Notes: generated by a model from the letters alone, not told the origin. A stretch of 64,000 nucleotides of DNA from Pectobacterium sp. CFBP8739 (GCF_013449375.1 NZ_JACDRR010000006.1:62001-126000); one strand, 5' to 3'. Shown: positions 42,238 to 55,275, numbered from the stretch's first letter. Numbers and translations are program-made.

Positions 42238-43182
42238 ATGCTGGAAAATTATAAACATACCACCGTCCTGTTGGATGAAGCCGTAAATGGCCTGAACATT
42301 CGCAGTGGCGGCATATACATCGACGGCACATTTGGCCGTGGTGGTCACTCTCGTCTGATTCTCTCCCAACTGGGGCCGGAAGGACGCCTGTTAGCTATCG
42401 ATCGCGATCCTCAGGCAATTGAAGCTGCTAAAGCGATTGACGATCCTCGTTTCTCTATTATTCACGGGCCGTTTTCCGCCATCGCGGAGTATGTTGCGGA
42501 ACGTGGTCTGACCGGGCAGATCGACGGTGTTCTACTCGATCTTGGCGTGTCTTCCCCACAGCTTGATGACCCTGAACGTGGATTCTCATTTATGCGCGAT
42601 GGCCCGTTGGATATGCGTATGGATCCGACGCGCGGCTTGTCCGCTGCCGAATGGCTAATGAAAGCGGAAGCTGACGACATTGTCTGGGTCTTGAAAACGT
42701 TCGGCGAAGAGCGTTTTGCTAAACGCATTGCCCGCGCGATTGTCGAGCGTAATCGCACTGAGCCGATGACGCGGACAAAAGAGCTGGCTGAATTGATTGC
42801 GGCTGCCAGCCCAGTGAGAGAAAAACATAAGCACCCAGCGACGCGGAGTTTTCAGGCGATCCGCATTTACATCAACAGCGAGCTGGAAGAGATCGAGCGT
42901 GCGTTAGAAGGCGCATTAAGTGTACTTGCCCCGCAGGGACGTTTGTCGGTTATCAGCTTCCACTCGTTAGAAGATCGAATCGTGAAACGATTTATTCGCC
43001 ATCAAAGCCGTGGGCCACAGGTGCCTGCTGGCTTGCCGTTAACAGAAGAGCAGTTGCGTAGTCAGGGCGGGCAGACGTTAAAGGCCGTAGGAAAGAAACT
43101 GATGCCTTCAGAAGCAGAAATTGCAGAAAACCCGCGCGCGCGCAGTTCCGTGCTGCGATTTGCTGAAAGATTACCTGCATGA
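42238..43182 (+). CDS. rsmH: 16S rRNA m4C1402 methyltransferase
   Basis: RsmH (MraW) methylates N4 of C1402 in the ribosomal P site. The 314-residue protein has the opening [32 protein letters not shown] with the SAM-binding glycines, [32 protein letters not shown], and [18 protein letters not shown]. It overlaps ftsL by 4 bases. Confidence 0.97.
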   Translation: MLENYKHTTVLLDEAVNGLNIRSGGIYIDGTFGRGGHSRLILSQLGPEGRLLAIDRDPQAIEAAKAIDDPRFSIIHGPFSAIAEYVAERGLTGQIDGVLLDLGVSSPQLDDPERGFSFMRDGPLDMRMDPTRGLSAAEWLMKAEADDIVWVLKTFGEERFAKRIARAIVERNRTEPMTRTKELAELIAAASPVREKHKHPATRSFQAIRIYINSELEEIERALEGALSVLAPQGRLSVISFHSLEDRIVKRFIRHQSRGPQVPAGLPLTEEQLRSQGGQTLKAVGKKLMPSEAEIAENPRARSSVLRFAERLPA

Positions 43183-43499
43183 TCGGTAACGAGCGGCACA
43201 CTCTGGTTGGCGTCATCGGTGAGGATCTGCTGCGTAATGCCAAGCTCCCCATGTTGCTGATGATTGCCGTACTGGTTTCTGCTGTTTTTGTGGTGACAAC
43301 GGCGCACAAGACGCGCTTGTTGACAGCGGAACGCGAGCAGCTTCTGCTGGAGCGTGATGCGTTGGATATCGAATGGCGAAATCTGATCCTGGAAGAGAAC
43401 TCACTGGGGGATCATAGCCGCGTTGAGCGGATCGCGACGGAAAAGCTGCAAATGGGGCATGTCGATCCGTCACAGGAAAATATTGTGGTTAAGCAATGA
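43179..43499 (+). CDS. ftsL: cell division protein FtsL
   Basis: FtsL forms a complex with FtsB and FtsQ that activates FtsWI septal wall synthesis. The 106-residue protein has a short cytoplasmic N-terminus, one transmembrane helix (about 26-44, [19 protein letters not shown]), and a periplasmic coiled coil (about 50-100) with [22 protein letters not shown]. It overlaps rsmH by 4 bases (ATGA). Confidence 0.95.
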   Translation: MIGNERHTLVGVIGEDLLRNAKLPMLLMIAVLVSAVFVVTTAHKTRLLTAEREQLLLERDALDIEWRNLILEENSLGDHSRVERIATEKLQMGHVDPSQENIVVKQ

Positions 43500-43522
43500 A
43501 CTCAATAGGCAACTAGTCAAGC

Positions 43523-45286
43523 ATGAAAGCAGCCCGTACAGGAACGTTAAAGCGCCAGGAAGATCAAGCCAGCTTTGTTAGCTGGCGTTTTGCGTTGCTT
43601 TGCGGTTGTATCCTGCTTGCGATGTTTGGCTTGATGGCGCGCGCAGCTTACCTTCAGGTGATCAACCCAGACAAACTGGTGCGTGAAGGGGATATGCGTT
43701 CCCTGCGCGTACAGGAAGTGCCAACAGCACGCGGTATGATCAGCGATCGTGCAGGTCGTCCTTTAGCTGTCAGCGTACCGGTGAATGCGGTTTGGGCGGA
43801 TCCAAAAGAAGTGAACGATCGTGGTGGTATTACGTTGGATACGCGCTGGAAAGCCCTGTCTGACGCTCTTGATATCCCGCTCGATCAATTGGCTACGAAG
43901 ATCAACGCTAACCCGAAAGGGCGCTTCGTTTACCTCGCGCGTCAGGTGAATCCTGCCATTGGCGAATACGTCCATAAACTGAAACTGCCCGGTATTAATC
44001 TGCGACAGGAATCTCGCCGGTATTACCCTTCCGGGCAAGTGACCTCTCACCTCATCGGCTTCACTAATATCGATGGACAAGGCATTGAAGGGGTAGAGAA
44101 AAGCTTTGATCGCTGGCTGACTGGGCAACCCGGTGAACGCACCGTGCGTAAAGACCGGTTTGGTCGCGTGATTGAAGATATATCCTCTGTCGATAGTCAG
44201 GCGGCGCATAATCTGGCGCTGAGTATTGATGAACGTTTGCAGGCGTTGGTTTACCGCGAACTTAACAACGCGGTTGCCTTTAACAAAGCCGAGTCAGGTA
44301 CGGCCGTGCTGGTTGATGTGAATACCGGTGAAGTGCTGGCGATGGCGAATAGCCCGTCTTATAACCCGAACAATCTGGCGGATACGCCGAAAGAAATTAT
44401 GCGTAACCGCGCTATCACCGATATCTTCGAACCAGGTTCTACGGTGAAACCGATGGTGGTAATGACGGCGTTGCAGCGCGGTGTCGTCAAAGAAAATAGC
44501 GTGCTCAATACGCTGCCTTACTACGTCAACGGTCATGAAATCAAAGACGTGGCGCGCTACAGCGAATTGACGCTGACGGGCGTGCTACAGAAATCGAGTA
44601 ACGTCGGTGTTTCCAGACTGGCGTTAGCGATGCCCTCCTCTGCGCTGGTAGATACTTACTCGCGCTTTGGATTAGGAAAAGCGACCAATTTGGGGTTGGT
44701 CGGAGAAAGCAGTGGCTTATACCCTCAAAAACAACGGTGGTCTGACATAGAGAGGGCCACCTTTTCTTTCGGATACGGGCTGATGGTAACACCGTTACAG
44801 TTAGCGCGAGTCTACGCCACGATCGGCAGTTTCGGTATTTATCGTCCGCTGTCGATTACGAAAGTTGATCCACCGGTTCCTGGCGAGCGTGTTTTCCCTG
44901 AAGCGCTGGTACGTTCCGTGGTGCACATGATGGAAAGCGTTGCACTGCCCGGCGGCGGCGGTACCAAAGCCGCCATCAAAGGCTACCGTATTGCGATTAA
45001 AACCGGTACGGCTAAAAAGGTCGGTCCGGATGGCAAATACATCAACAAATATATTGCCTATACGGCTGGCGTAGCGCCAGCCAGTAACCCACGTTTTGCT
45101 CTGGTTGTCGTGATCAACGATCCGCAGGCAGGGAAGTATTACGGCGGTGCAGTTTCTGCACCAATCTTTGGCGCCATCATGGGTGGCGTTCTGCGAACGA
45201 TGAATATCGAACCGGATGCGTTGCCGTCGGGCGACAAAAACGAGTTTGTAATTAATAGAGAAGAGGGATCAGGTGGCAGATCGTAA
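43523..45286 (+). CDS. ftsI: septal peptidoglycan transpeptidase FtsI (PBP3)
   Basis: FtsI cross-links septal peptidoglycan with FtsW. The 587-residue protein has one transmembrane helix (about 23-40), the pedestal domain, and the transpeptidase with catalytic Ser306 in FEPGSTVKP, the SSN motif in [10 protein letters not shown] (near 358) and the KTGT motif in [12 protein letters not shown] (near 493). Length is one less than E. coli. It ends inside murE by 14 bases. Confidence 0.97.
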   Translation: MKAARTGTLKRQEDQASFVSWRFALLCGCILLAMFGLMARAAYLQVINPDKLVREGDMRSLRVQEVPTARGMISDRAGRPLAVSVPVNAVWADPKEVNDRGGITLDTRWKALSDALDIPLDQLATKINANPKGRFVYLARQVNPAIGEYVHKLKLPGINLRQESRRYYPSGQVTSHLIGFTNIDGQGIEGVEKSFDRWLTGQPGERTVRKDRFGRVIEDISSVDSQAAHNLALSIDERLQALVYRELNNAVAFNKAESGTAVLVDVNTGEVLAMANSPSYNPNNLADTPKEIMRNRAITDIFEPGSTVKPMVVMTALQRGVVKENSVLNTLPYYVNGHEIKDVARYSELTLTGVLQKSSNVGVSRLALAMPSSALVDTYSRFGLGKATNLGLVGESSGLYPQKQRWSDIERATFSFGYGLMVTPLQLARVYATIGSFGIYRPLSITKVDPPVPGERVFPEALVRSVVHMMESVALPGGGGTKAAIKGYRIAIKTGTAKKVGPDGKYINKYIAYTAGVAPASNPRFALVVVINDPQAGKYYGGAVSAPIFGAIMGGVLRTMNIEPDALPSGDKNEFVINREEGSGGRS

Positions 45287-46760
45287 TTTGCGCGATTTAC
45301 TTGCGCCGTGGGTGCAAGACACTCCGGCGCGCGCGCTGCGGGAAATGACATTAGACAGCCGCGTTGCGGCTGCCGGGGATCTGTTTGTCGCGATTGTCGG
45401 GCATAAAACAGATGGACGGCGCTATATTCCGCAGGCAATTGCGCAAGGCGTAGCAGCGATCGTGGCCGAAGCAGAAGGTGAAGCTGCCGATGGCACTGTT
45501 CGCGAAATGCACGGCGTGCCAGTGGTCTATCTCAGTAATCTGAACCAGCGGCTTTCTGCGCTGGCAGGCCGTTTTTATCAGCAACCCGCGGAAAAGTTAC
45601 AGCTGATTGGTGTAACAGGAACCAACGGAAAAACGACGACGACTCAGCTTCTGGCGCAGTGGAGTCAGGCACTAGGCGAAACAAGTGCCGTGATGGGCAC
45701 TGTCGGCAATGGCCTACTGGGTCGTGCGATTCCAACAGAGAATACGACGGGATCCGCCGTTGATGTTCAGCAGGTGTTGAGCCAGTTGGTCGAGCAAGGT
45801 GCGACATTCGCCGCAATGGAAGTCTCTTCCCACGGGTTGGTGCAGCATCGTGTCGCGGCATTACCATTCACGGCAGCGGTGTTCACTAACCTGAGCCGCG
45901 ATCATCTTGATTACCACGGCGATATGGAAAGCTATGAAGCGGCCAAATGGGCGCTGTTCGCTGAGCATCGTGTTGGGCAGATGATTATCAATGCCGATGA
46001 TGAGGTCGGGCTTCGCTGGTTGGCGAAGCTGCCGGATGCGGTAGCTGTAACCATGGGAAATAATTTGGTTCCTGGTTGCCGTGGGCGCTGGCTGAAAGCG
46101 ACACAGGTTGATTATCACGACAACGGGGCCACGATTGCATTTGATTCAAGCTGGGGGCACGGCGAAATAGAAAGTCGCCTGATGGGCGCGTTTAACGTCA
46201 GCAATATGCTGTTGGCGCTGGCAACGCTGCTGTCTCTTGGTTATCCGCTCGACAAGTTAGTCATTACGGGCTCTCAACTGCAACCCGTGTGTGGCCGCAT
46301 GGAAGTTTTCCATGCTGAAGGAAAACCCACGGTCGTTGTGGATTATGCCCACACGCCGGATGCGCTGGAAAAAGCGCTCGACGCTGCACGTTTGCACTGT
46401 CTAGGGAAACTCTGGTGTGTGTTTGGTTGCGGCGGCGATCGTGATAAAGGTAAGCGCCCACTTATGGGCGGCATCGCAGAACAACTGGCCGATCGTGTTG
46501 TGGTGACTGATGATAACCCACGCAGTGAAGAACCTCAGGCCATTGTTGCTGATATTCTCTCCGGGCTGCTGGATGCTGGGCGGGTTCAGGTGATTCACGG
46601 GCGTGCTGAAGCGGTTACTAGCGCGATCATGCAGGCGCAGGAAAATGACGTCGTGCTGGTTGCAGGCAAAGGACACGAAGATTACCAATTGGTTGGCAAT
46701 CAACGTCTTGATTACTCCGATCGTATCACTGTTGCCCGTCTGCTGGGGGTGATTGCATGA
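45273..46760 (+). CDS. murE: UDP-MurNAc-L-Ala-D-Glu:meso-diaminopimelate ligase
   Basis: MurE adds meso-diaminopimelate to the peptidoglycan precursor. The 495-residue protein has the ATP loop [19 protein letters not shown] (about 113), the carbamylated-Lys region, and the DNPRSEEP motif that selects diaminopimelate over lysine (about 414). It starts at a GTG with GAGGG upstream, inside the end of ftsI, and overlaps murF by 4 bases. Confidence 0.97.
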   Translation: MADRNLRDLLAPWVQDTPARALREMTLDSRVAAAGDLFVAIVGHKTDGRRYIPQAIAQGVAAIVAEAEGEAADGTVREMHGVPVVYLSNLNQRLSALAGRFYQQPAEKLQLIGVTGTNGKTTTTQLLAQWSQALGETSAVMGTVGNGLLGRAIPTENTTGSAVDVQQVLSQLVEQGATFAAMEVSSHGLVQHRVAALPFTAAVFTNLSRDHLDYHGDMESYEAAKWALFAEHRVGQMIINADDEVGLRWLAKLPDAVAVTMGNNLVPGCRGRWLKATQVDYHDNGATIAFDSSWGHGEIESRLMGAFNVSNMLLALATLLSLGYPLDKLVITGSQLQPVCGRMEVFHAEGKPTVVVDYAHTPDALEKALDAARLHCLGKLWCVFGCGGDRDKGKRPLMGGIAEQLADRVVVTDDNPRSEEPQAIVADILSGLLDAGRVQVIHGRAEAVTSAIMQAQENDVVLVAGKGHEDYQLVGNQRLDYSDRITVARLLGVIA

Positions 46761-48136
46761 TTCGCGTCTCCTTGCAGCAACTTACCACGGTGCTGAATGC
46801 GCAACTGATTGGCGAAAGCATAGATATTGGTAAAAACATAGATATTGAAGATGTTTCAACCGATACGCGTAAGCTGGCGCTGGGCTGCCTGTTTGTCGCG
46901 CTGAAAGGCGAGAGATTCGATGCGCATGATTATGCTGCTGATGCGGTAAAAGGCGGCGCGGCGGCTCTCTTAGTCAGTAAGCACTTACCTATTGATGTGC
47001 CACAACTGTTGGTAAGCGATACGCGTTTGGCTTTGGGGCAATTGGGCGCCTGGGTTCGCCAGCAGTCAAGGGCGCGCGTAGTCGCACTGACCGGCTCTTC
47101 CGGCAAAACGTCGGTTAAAGAGATGACCGCGGCGATTCTGCGCCAGTGCGGTTCCGTGCTGTATACCGCCGGTAATTTTAACAACGATATCGGTGTGCCG
47201 CTTACGCTGTTGCGTCTGACGGTGGAACACCAGTTCGCAGTGATTGAGCTGGGGGCAAATCACATTGGTGAGATTGCCTATACCACCGATCTGGTGCGGC
47301 CGGAAAGCGCGCTGGTCAACAATCTGGCTGCTGCGCATCTGGAAGGTTTTGGTTCATTGGCTGGTGTAGCGCAGGCGAAAGGTGAAATTTTTGCCGGTTT
47401 GCCGGCAGATGGCGTGGCGATCGTGAATGCAGACAGCAATGATCTCCCGCATTGGCAGGTCATGCTGAATCATAAAACTGTTTGGCGCTTCTCGCCGCAG
47501 GCTGCTTGCGATATCGATTTTTTTGCCAGCGACGTAGAGGTGTTAGCGCAGGGTACCCGTTTCACTCTGCACACGCCATTTGGTGAAACGCAGGTTCTGC
47601 TGCCTTTACCGGGTCGACATAACATTTCTAACTCACTGGCGGCGGCTTCGCTGGCAATGTCCGTTGGGGCGACGCTGGAAGCCGTTAAAACCGGGTTATC
47701 TCAGCTTCAGGCGGTGCCGGGGCGACTGTTCCCGATAGCTTTGTCTGAGGGCAAGTTGTTGCTGGATGACAGCTACAACGCCAATGTGGGTTCCATGACG
47801 GCGGCAGCACAGGTACTGGCGGAAATGCCCGGTTATCGCGTGATGGTCGTGGGTGACATGGGCGAGCTGGGGGATGAAGCCCCTGAGTGCCATCGTCAGG
47901 TTGGCGAAGCGGCGCGGGTTGCGGGTATTGATCGCGTATTGAGTGTGGGAACACTGAGTGAATTGATCGGCACTGCCAGCGGCAAGGGTGAGCATTTTCA
48001 GGATAAAACCGCGCTGGTTTCACGTTTGAAGGTGCTGATGTCAGAACATAACGTCATCAGCGTATTGGTCAAAGGCTCACGCAGTGCTGCGATGGAGCAG
48101 GTTGTACATGCATTACAGGAGAATGCGCAATGTTAG
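46757..48136 (+). CDS. murF: UDP-MurNAc-tripeptide:D-Ala-D-Ala ligase
   Basis: MurF adds the D-Ala-D-Ala dipeptide and finishes the cytoplasmic pentapeptide. The 459-residue protein has the ATP loop [19 protein letters not shown] (about 112), [13 protein letters not shown], and [16 protein letters not shown] (about 332). It is about seven residues longer than E. coli MurF. The extra residues are in the N-terminal domain, where an 11-bp direct repeat with an 18-base period (46819-46847) encodes [12 protein letters not shown]. It overlaps mraY by 7 bases. Confidence 0.97.
   Translation: MIRVSLQQLTTVLNAQLIGESIDIGKNIDIEDVSTDTRKLALGCLFVALKGERFDAHDYAADAVKGGAAALLVSKHLPIDVPQLLVSDTRLALGQLGAWVRQQSRARVVALTGSSGKTSVKEMTAAILRQCGSVLYTAGNFNNDIGVPLTLLRLTVEHQFAVIELGANHIGEIAYTTDLVRPESALVNNLAAAHLEGFGSLAGVAQAKGEIFAGLPADGVAIVNADSNDLPHWQVMLNHKTVWRFSPQAACDIDFFASDVEVLAQGTRFTLHTPFGETQVLLPLPGRHNISNSLAAASLAMSVGATLEAVKTGLSQLQAVPGRLFPIALSEGKLLLDDSYNANVGSMTAAAQVLAEMPGYRVMVVGDMGELGDEAPECHRQVGEAARVAGIDRVLSVGTLSELIGTASGKGEHFQDKTALVSRLKVLMSEHNVISVLVKGSRSAAMEQVVHALQENAQC
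46819..46847 (+). repeat. direct repeat with 18-base period inside murF
   Basis: catagatattg occurs at 46819-46829 and again at 46837-46847, exactly 18 bases apart, so the frame is kept and IDI is encoded twice. It matches an insertion of six residues relative to E. coli MurF. Confidence 0.85.
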
Positions 48137-49212
48137 TATGGCTGGCCGAACATTTGGCCAAACTTTATACCGGCTTTAACGTCTTTTCTTATTTGACGTT
48201 CCGCGCCATTGTCAGCCTGCTGACCGCATTGGTTATTTCCTTATGGATGGGGCCGCACATGATCGCCTGGCTGCAGCGTTTGCAGATTGGTCAGGTGGTG
48301 CGTAACGAAGGGCCTGAATCACATTTCAGTAAGCGCGGAACCCCGACAATGGGGGGCGTGATGATCCTGGTGGCGATTATCCTTTCCGTTTTGATGTGGG
48401 CAAATCTGTCTAACCCGTATGTTTGGTGCGTACTGCTGGTGCTAGCAGGCTACGGTGCGGTCGGCTTTGTTGATGATTATCGCAAAGTCGTCCGTAAGGA
48501 TACCAAAGGGCTGATTGCCCGCTGGAAATATTTCTGGCAGTCGGTGATTGCACTCGTGGTGGCGTTCTCCATGTATTCCATCGGTAAAGATACGCCGGCT
48601 ACGCAGCTTGTTGTGCCGTTCTTCAAAGATGTGATGCCACAACTGGGCTTGCTCTATGTGGCGTTGGCCTACTTTGTGATTGTCGGTACCAGTAATGCCG
48701 TAAACCTGACCGACGGTCTGGACGGGTTGGCGATCATGCCGACCGTGTTTGTGGCCGCTGGTTTTGCGCTGGTCGCATGGGCAACAGGGAACATGAATTT
48801 TGCCGGCTACCTACATATCCCATATATCCGCCATGCCAGTGAGCTGGTGATTGTTTGTACTGCGATTGTGGGTGCGGGGCTTGGGTTTCTGTGGTTTAAC
48901 ACCTATCCGGCACAGGTCTTCATGGGGGACGTGGGGTCGCTTGCGCTGGGTGGCGCGTTGGGCACTATCGCGGTTCTCCTGCGTCAGGAATTTTTGTTGG
49001 TGATTATGGGCGGCGTCTTCGTGGTCGAAACGCTGTCGGTGATTCTGCAAGTTGGGTCCTTTAAGTTGCGTGGGCAGCGGATTTTCCGCATGGCGCCGAT
49101 TCATCATCATTATGAACTTAAGGGCTGGCCGGAACCGCGCGTGATTGTGCGCTTCTGGATTATTTCGTTGATGCTGGTGCTGATTGGCCTGGCAACGTTG
49201 AAGGTACGATAA
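48130..49212 (+). CDS. mraY: phospho-MurNAc-pentapeptide transferase MraY
   Basis: MraY transfers the precursor to undecaprenyl phosphate, making lipid I at the inner membrane. The 360-residue protein has about ten membrane helices and the conserved acidic motifs [18 protein letters not shown] (about 112) and [13 protein letters not shown] (about 188). The cytoplasmic [13 protein letters not shown] loop with the triple histidine is at about 321. Length equals E. coli. Confidence 0.97.
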   Translation: MLVWLAEHLAKLYTGFNVFSYLTFRAIVSLLTALVISLWMGPHMIAWLQRLQIGQVVRNEGPESHFSKRGTPTMGGVMILVAIILSVLMWANLSNPYVWCVLLVLAGYGAVGFVDDYRKVVRKDTKGLIARWKYFWQSVIALVVAFSMYSIGKDTPATQLVVPFFKDVMPQLGLLYVALAYFVIVGTSNAVNLTDGLDGLAIMPTVFVAAGFALVAWATGNMNFAGYLHIPYIRHASELVIVCTAIVGAGLGFLWFNTYPAQVFMGDVGSLALGGALGTIAVLLRQEFLLVIMGGVFVVETLSVILQVGSFKLRGQRIFRMAPIHHHYELKGWPEPRVIVRFWIISLMLVLIGLATLKVR

Positions 49213-49215
49213 GAT

Positions 49216-50532
49216 ATGGTGGACTATCAGGGTAAAAAAGTCGTCATTATCGGGTTGGGCCTGACAGGGCTCTCCTGTGTTGATTTCTTTCTCGCACGCG
49301 GTGTGGTACCACGCGTGGTGGATACCCGTATCAGTCCGCCGGGTCTGGATAAACTCCCTGAGCAGGTAGAGCGACACCTTGGCAGTCTGAATGAAGACTG
49401 GCTGATGAACGCGGATTTGATCGTCGCTAGCCCCGGTGTGGCGTTGGCGACGCCGGTTCTGTGCGATGCTGCCGACGCTGGCATTGAAATCGTTGGCGAT
49501 ATTGAACTGTTCTGCCGTGAAGCACAGGCTCCGATTGTGGCGATTACCGGTTCTAACGGTAAAAGCACGGTGACGACGCTGGTCGGTGAAATGGCGCGTG
49601 CTGCAGGCTGGCAGGTAGGTGTTGGCGGTAATATCGGTCTCCCCGCGTTGCAACTGCTTGAACAGCCCGCTCAGCTTTATGTGTTGGAACTGTCGAGTTT
49701 CCAACTCGAAACGACGAGCAGCCTGCACGCGGCTGCGGCAACCATTCTGAACGTGACGGAAGATCACACCAACCGTTATCCGTTTGGTCTACAGCAGTAT
49801 CGGGCAGCGAAATTACGTATTTATGAACACGCAGATTTGTGTGTTGTGAATGCTGATGATGCGTTGACCATGCCGGTTCGCGGCGCGGATGCACGCTGCC
49901 GCAGTTTTGGCGTTGATGTCGGCGATTACCATCTTAACCGCCAGCAGGGAGAAACCTGGCTGCGGGTTGACGGCGAACGTGTGCTCAATACCCGTGAAAT
50001 CAAGCTGGTGGGGCAGCACAATTATACGAATGCATTGGCAGCGCTGGCGCTGGCTGATGCAGTGAAGATTCCACGTGCATCAGCGCTGACGGCGTTGACG
50101 TCATTTACCGGATTGCCTCATCGCTTTCAAATGGCTTTCGAACGCAATGGCGTGCGGTGGATCAATGATTCTAAAGCCACCAATGTGGGCAGCACCGAGG
50201 CCGCATTGAGCGGGTTGACCGTCGAAGGCACACTGCACCTGCTGTTAGGTGGTGACGGTAAATCTGCCGATTTCTCGCCGCTGGTGCCGTATTTGCAGGG
50301 AGAGCACATTCATTTGTACTGCTTCGGTCAGGATGGGCAACAGTTGGCTGCGCTGCGCCCAGAAATTGCCGAGCAGACAGAAACGATGGAACAGGCGATG
50401 CGTGTCATCGCCGAACGTGTTAAGCCAGGCGATATGGTGTTGCTGTCGCCTGCCTGCGCAAGTCTGGATCAATTCCGCAGTTTTGAACAGCGAGGCGATG
50501 AATTCGCTCGTCTGGCGGAGGCGTTAGGCTGA
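49216..50532 (+). CDS. murD: UDP-MurNAc-L-Ala:D-glutamate ligase
   Basis: MurD adds D-glutamate to UDP-MurNAc-L-Ala. The 438-residue protein has the N-terminal nucleotide fold [17 protein letters not shown], the ATP loop [19 protein letters not shown] (about 110), and the [17 protein letters not shown] motif (about 315). It shares one base with ftsW (stop TGATG). Confidence 0.97.
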   Translation: MVDYQGKKVVIIGLGLTGLSCVDFFLARGVVPRVVDTRISPPGLDKLPEQVERHLGSLNEDWLMNADLIVASPGVALATPVLCDAADAGIEIVGDIELFCREAQAPIVAITGSNGKSTVTTLVGEMARAAGWQVGVGGNIGLPALQLLEQPAQLYVLELSSFQLETTSSLHAAAATILNVTEDHTNRYPFGLQQYRAAKLRIYEHADLCVVNADDALTMPVRGADARCRSFGVDVGDYHLNRQQGETWLRVDGERVLNTREIKLVGQHNYTNALAALALADAVKIPRASALTALTSFTGLPHRFQMAFERNGVRWINDSKATNVGSTEAALSGLTVEGTLHLLLGGDGKSADFSPLVPYLQGEHIHLYCFGQDGQQLAALRPEIAEQTETMEQAMRVIAERVKPGDMVLLSPACASLDQFRSFEQRGDEFARLAEALG

Positions 50533-51734
50533 TGCGGTTCTTCGGGCTGGCGTTTATCGAACGCATCAAGAGCTGGGTTATGGGAACGCGCGAAAGCGAT
50601 ACGCTGAGCGTGGTTCTCTACGACAGGACGCTGGTGTGGTTGACGCTTGGGCTGGCCGTGATCGGTTTTGTGATGGTGACGTCGGCTTCTATGCCAGTAG
50701 GGCAACGTCTTGCCAGCGATCCGTTCCTGTTTGCGAAACGTGATGCGCTTTATCTCGGGTTGGCATTTGGTTTGTCGTTAGTCACGTTGCGTATTCCGAT
50801 GGAGATATGGCAGCGCTACAGCCCCGTGCTGTTATTGCTCGCGATGGTCATGCTGTTGGTGGTGCTGGTGGTGGGAAGTTCGGTCAACGGCGCATCCCGC
50901 TGGATTTCGCTGGGGCCGTTGCGTATTCAGCCTGCGGAGTTATCCAAGCTGGCGCTGTTCTGCTACCTGTCCAGCTACATGGTGCGCAAAGTTGAGGAAG
51001 TGAGAAATAACTTCTGGGGCTTTTGCAAACCGATGGGTGTGATGGTGGTGTTGGCGGTGCTGCTGCTGGCGCAGCCTGACCTCGGTACCGTGGTTGTACT
51101 GTTTATTACGACACTGGCGATGCTGTTTCTGGCCGGTGCCAAGATGTGGCAGTTTTTGGCGATTATCGGCTGTGGTGTGTTTGCCGTGGGCCTGTTGATT
51201 ATCGCTGAGCCTTACCGTATGCGACGTGTGACGTCTTTCTGGAATCCGTGGGACGATCCATTCGGCAGCGGTTACCAGTTGACGCAATCCCTGATGGCAT
51301 TTGGGCGCGGCGAATTCTGGGGACAAGGGCTGGGGAATTCAGTACAGAAACTGGAATATTTGCCGGAGGCGCATACCGATTTCATTTTCTCTATTTTAGG
51401 TGAGGAACTCGGCTATATCGGTGTGGTTTTGGCGTTGTTAATGATATTCTTCGTCGCTTTTCGCGCGATGTCTATTGGGAAGCGGGCGCTGGAGATCGAT
51501 CAGCGTTTTTCAGGCTTTCTGGCGTGTTCTATCGGTATCTGGTTCAGTTTTCAGACGCTGGTAAACGTAGGCGCTGCGGCGGGGATGCTACCGACGAAAG
51601 GGCTGACGTTGCCGCTGATCAGTTACGGTGGTTCCAGTTTGCTGATTATGTCGACGGCGATTGTTTTGCTGTTACGCATTGATTTTGAAACGCGCCTGAC
51701 TAAAGCGCAGGCGTTTACGAGAGGTGCCCGATGA
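50532..51734 (+). CDS. ftsW: septal peptidoglycan glycosyltransferase FtsW
   Basis: FtsW is the SEDS-family polymerase of septal glycan strands and works with FtsI. The 400-residue protein has ten hydrophobic segments and the SEDS motifs [25 protein letters not shown] and [41 protein letters not shown], with the catalytic Asp in AHTDF, then [12 protein letters not shown]. It overlaps murG by 4 bases. Confidence 0.97.
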   Translation: MRFFGLAFIERIKSWVMGTRESDTLSVVLYDRTLVWLTLGLAVIGFVMVTSASMPVGQRLASDPFLFAKRDALYLGLAFGLSLVTLRIPMEIWQRYSPVLLLLAMVMLLVVLVVGSSVNGASRWISLGPLRIQPAELSKLALFCYLSSYMVRKVEEVRNNFWGFCKPMGVMVVLAVLLLAQPDLGTVVVLFITTLAMLFLAGAKMWQFLAIIGCGVFAVGLLIIAEPYRMRRVTSFWNPWDDPFGSGYQLTQSLMAFGRGEFWGQGLGNSVQKLEYLPEAHTDFIFSILGEELGYIGVVLALLMIFFVAFRAMSIGKRALEIDQRFSGFLACSIGIWFSFQTLVNVGAAAGMLPTKGLTLPLISYGGSSLLIMSTAIVLLLRIDFETRLTKAQAFTRGAR

Positions 51735-52822
51735 GTGGCGAAGGCAAGCGTTTGATGGTGATGGCTGGCGGGACGGGAGGGCATGTTTTCCCCGGGCTTG
51801 CGGTTGCGCACCACCTGATGGCGCAGGGCTGGCAGGTTCGCTGGTTAGGTACGGCGGATCGCATGGAAGCCGATTTGGTGCCTAAGCATGGCATCGAAAT
51901 TGATTTTATCCGCATTTCTGGATTGCGTGGTAAAGGCATTCGGGCGCAGTTAAGCGCACCGATTCGTATTTTTCAGGCGGTACGCCAGGCGCGGGCGATT
52001 ATGCGCCGCTATCAGCCTGATGTGGTGCTGGGGATGGGGGGGTACGTTTCCGGCCCCGGCGGTTTGGCCGCCTGGCTGTGCGGCATTCCGGTCGTACTGC
52101 ATGAGCAGAATGGGATCGCAGGGTTGACCAACCGCTGGTTATCCCACATCGCCAAAACAGTATTGCAGGCGTTTCCAGGCGCGTTTCCCAAAGCGGATGT
52201 TGTGGGTAACCCAGTCAGAACTGATGTCCTGGCGTTGGCTGCACCAGAAACACGACTAGCCGATCGCTCAGGCCCTGTGAGAGTGCTGGTTGTCGGTGGT
52301 AGTCAGGGTGCAAGAGTGCTGAATCAAACGCTACCTGGCGTGGCGGCACAGCTGGGCGAACGTGTGACGATTTGGCATCAGGTCGGTAAAGGCGCGTTAT
52401 CAACCGTTCAACAGGCTTATCAGGATGTTGGACAGACGCAGCACAAAATTACCGAGTTTATTGATGATATGGCGGAAGCTTACGCTTGGGCGGATGTTGT
52501 GGTGTGCCGTTCCGGCGCATTAACCGTCAGCGAAATTGCGGCGGCTGGACTGCCAGCACTGTTTGTACCGTTCCAGCATAAAGATCGGCAGCAGTATTGG
52601 AATGCGTTGCCGTTGGAAAAAGCGGGCGCAGCAAAAATTATTGAGCAACCACAGTTTAATGTGGCTGCTGTCAGCGAGGTGCTGTCCGGTTGGGATCGTG
52701 CAACCTTGCTGACAATGGCGCAGAAAGCCCGCGCAGTGGCGATTCCTGATGCAACCGAGCGGGTTGCTGCGGAAGTCAGTGCAGCGGCAGGCAGTCGGGC
52801 CACACCTGTGGCTCACGGTTAA
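51731..52822 (+). CDS. murG: lipid II synthase MurG
   Basis: MurG adds GlcNAc to lipid I on the inner face of the membrane. The 363-residue GT-B enzyme has the first glycine loop [19 protein letters not shown] (about 11), [16 protein letters not shown], and [16 protein letters not shown]. The UDP-GlcNAc motif [25 protein letters not shown] is near 260. A 62-base gap separates it from murC. Confidence 0.97.
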   Translation: MSGEGKRLMVMAGGTGGHVFPGLAVAHHLMAQGWQVRWLGTADRMEADLVPKHGIEIDFIRISGLRGKGIRAQLSAPIRIFQAVRQARAIMRRYQPDVVLGMGGYVSGPGGLAAWLCGIPVVLHEQNGIAGLTNRWLSHIAKTVLQAFPGAFPKADVVGNPVRTDVLALAAPETRLADRSGPVRVLVVGGSQGARVLNQTLPGVAAQLGERVTIWHQVGKGALSTVQQAYQDVGQTQHKITEFIDDMAEAYAWADVVVCRSGALTVSEIAAAGLPALFVPFQHKDRQQYWNALPLEKAGAAKIIEQPQFNVAAVSEVLSGWDRATLLTMAQKARAVAIPDATERVAAEVSAAAGSRATPVAHG

Positions 52823-52884
52823 TTAATACAGTGTGGTCGGGCAGAAGGCTGTGCGACCGCGCAACAAGGTAGCGATAGAATAAA

Positions 52885-54345
52885 GTGAATACTCAACAAC
52901 TGGCGAAACTACGTTCAATCGTGCCCGAGATGCATCGCGTCCGGCACATACACTTTGTCGGCATCGGCGGTGCTGGCATGGGTGGTATCGCCGAAGTGTT
53001 GGCCAACGAAGGTTATGAAATTAGCGGCTCCGATCTGGCACCGAATGCGGTGACGCAGCAGTTAACCGAACTCGGCGCGCAGATTTATTTCCACCACCGT
53101 GCGGAGAACGTTCTGAACGCTAGTGTGGTGGTGGTATCGAGTGCGATTACTGCGGATAACCCTGAAATTGTTGCCGCGCATGACGCACGTATACCGGTGA
53201 TTCGTCGTGCTGAGATGTTGGCGGAACTGATGCGTTTTCGTCACGGTATCGCGATTGCGGGGACACACGGTAAGACGACGACGACGGCGATGGTCACCAG
53301 TATTTACGCGGAAGCGGGACTGGATCCGACGTTTGTGAACGGTGGATTGGTGAAGGCGGCGGGAACGCATGCGCGTTTGGGTTCAAGCCGTTACCTGATT
53401 GCGGAAGCGGATGAAAGTGATGCGTCTTTCCTGCATTTGCAACCGATGGTGGCGATTGTGACCAATATTGAAGCCGACCATATGGACACGTATCAGGGTG
53501 ATTTTGAAAACCTGAAGCAGACGTTCATCAATTTTCTGCACAACCTGCCGTTTTATGGGCAAGCGGTGATGTGTATTGATGATGCGGTAATCCGTGAGTT
53601 GCTGCCGCGCGTGGGTCGCCATATCACCACGTATGGTTTTAGCGATGATGCCGATGTACGGGTTTCAGGCTATCGCCAGGTGGGCGCGCAGGGGCATTTT
53701 ACGCTGGAGCGGAAAGATAAACCGCTGCTAACCGTTACGCTGAATGCACCGGGGCGTCACAATGCGCTTAACGCAGCGGCGGCGGTTGCCGTGGCGACCG
53801 ACGAAGGCATTGATGATGAGGCGATTCTGCGTGCGCTTGAGCGTTTCCAGGGCACGGGGCGCCGCTTCGATTTCCTCGGCGAATATCCGCTTGAGCTGGT
53901 GAATGGACAAAGCGGTACGGCAATGTTGGTGGATGATTACGGCCACCATCCGACGGAAGTCGATGCCACAATTAAAGCTGCCCGCGCAGGGTGGCCGGAT
54001 AAACGGCTGGTCATGATTTTTCAGCCGCATCGCTATACGCGAACCCGCGATTTGTATGACGATTTCGCGCATGTGTTATCACAGGTTGACGTGCTGCTGA
54101 TGCTGGATGTGTATTCCGCAGGAGAATCGCCGATTCCGGGGGCGGACAGTCGTTCGCTATGCCGTACGATTCGCGGAAGAGGTAAGATTGATCCGATTCT
54201 GGTGACGGATGTGGATACTTTACCGGAACTGTTGTCACAGGCGCTGCGAGGTGAAGACCTGATTTTGGTTCAGGGAGCCGGCAACATCGGTAAACTGGCG
54301 CGTAAACTGGCTGATTCCAGATTACAGCCGCAGATGAGTGAATGA
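52885..54345 (+). CDS. murC: UDP-MurNAc:L-alanine ligase
   Basis: MurC adds the first amino acid to UDP-MurNAc. The 486-residue protein has [28 protein letters not shown], the ATP loop [19 protein letters not shown] (about 125), and [20 protein letters not shown] (about 345). It starts at a GTG (52885). The following ddlB ATG comes after 8 bases. Confidence 0.97.
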   Translation: MNTQQLAKLRSIVPEMHRVRHIHFVGIGGAGMGGIAEVLANEGYEISGSDLAPNAVTQQLTELGAQIYFHHRAENVLNASVVVVSSAITADNPEIVAAHDARIPVIRRAEMLAELMRFRHGIAIAGTHGKTTTTAMVTSIYAEAGLDPTFVNGGLVKAAGTHARLGSSRYLIAEADESDASFLHLQPMVAIVTNIEADHMDTYQGDFENLKQTFINFLHNLPFYGQAVMCIDDAVIRELLPRVGRHITTYGFSDDADVRVSGYRQVGAQGHFTLERKDKPLLTVTLNAPGRHNALNAAAAVAVATDEGIDDEAILRALERFQGTGRRFDFLGEYPLELVNGQSGTAMLVDDYGHHPTEVDATIKAARAGWPDKRLVMIFQPHRYTRTRDLYDDFAHVLSQVDVLLMLDVYSAGESPIPGADSRSLCRTIRGRGKIDPILVTDVDTLPELLSQALRGEDLILVQGAGNIGKLARKLADSRLQPQMSE

Positions 54346-54353
54346 GGAACATC

Positions 54354-55274
54354 ATGACTGAGAAAGTTGCTGTATTGCTTGGTGGAACCTCTGCCGAACG
54401 TGAAGTGTCGTTACTTTCCGGTCAGGCAGTGCTGGCTGGTCTGAAAGACGCGGGCATCAATGCACATGCGGTTGATACCCGTGACGTCTCTGTGACGACG
54501 CTGAAGGAAGAAGGCTTTACCAAAATTTTCATCGCCTTACATGGTCGTGGTGGCGAAGACGGTACATTGCAGGGTGTTCTGGAATTCCTAGGGCTGCCTT
54601 ATACCGGTAGCGGCGTTATGGCATCTGCGCTGACGATGGATAAACTCCGCACTAAACAGGTGTGGCAAGCGGTGGGATTACCAGTATCGCCTTACGTGGC
54701 GCTGGATCGCCGTCAATATTCAGAGATGGCGGCAAACGTATTGTTGGCGAAGTTCACACCTCTCGGGCTGCCGCTCATCGTCAAGCCAAGCCGCGAAGGC
54801 TCCAGCGTCGGTATGAGCAAAGTGAATACGCTGAGCGAACTGCCTGCGGCACTGGAAGAAGCCTTCCGTCACGATGACGATGTTCTGGTCGAAAAATGGC
54901 TGAGTGGCCCAGAGTATACGGTTGCTATTCTGGGCGATGAGGTGTTGCCTTCTATCCGTATTCAGCCTGCGGGTACGTTTTACGATTATGAAGCGAAGTA
55001 TTTATCGGATGATACGCAGTATTTCTGCCCGAGTGGTTTGCCGGACGAGCAAGAACAGGCGTTAGCTGGATTGGCAATGGCGGCTTATCGTGCGGTGGGT
55101 TGCCGCGGGTGGGGACGCGTTGATTTTATGCTGGATAGCGATGGTGCCTTCTATCTGCTTGAAGTGAATACGTCTCCGGGGATGACGAGCCACAGTCTGG
55201 TTCCGATGGCAGCGCGTCAGCGTGGCCTGACTTTCTCGCAGTTGGTCGTGAAAATTTTGGCGCTCGCTCGCTGA
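54354..55274 (+). CDS. ddlB: D-alanine:D-alanine ligase B
   Basis: DdlB makes the D-Ala-D-Ala dipeptide used by MurF. The 306-residue ATP-grasp enzyme begins [20 protein letters not shown] and has [32 protein letters not shown], and the C-terminal [23 protein letters not shown]. The ATG at 54354 has GAGGA six bases upstream; an ATG at 54342 overlapping the murC stop is in frame but without a match. One base separates its stop from ftsQ. Confidence 0.96.
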   Translation: MTEKVAVLLGGTSAEREVSLLSGQAVLAGLKDAGINAHAVDTRDVSVTTLKEEGFTKIFIALHGRGGEDGTLQGVLEFLGLPYTGSGVMASALTMDKLRTKQVWQAVGLPVSPYVALDRRQYSEMAANVLLAKFTPLGLPLIVKPSREGSSVGMSKVNTLSELPAALEEAFRHDDDVLVEKWLSGPEYTVAILGDEVLPSIRIQPAGTFYDYEAKYLSDDTQYFCPSGLPDEQEQALAGLAMAAYRAVGCRGWGRVDFMLDSDGAFYLLEVNTSPGMTSHSLVPMAARQRGLTFSQLVVKILALAR

Positions 55275-55275
55275 T

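Noticed and set aside
48811-49767. 318-codon open frame antisense to mraY and murD
   Set aside because: Spans the junction of two conserved genes and has shadow-like composition (many His, Gln and Arg).
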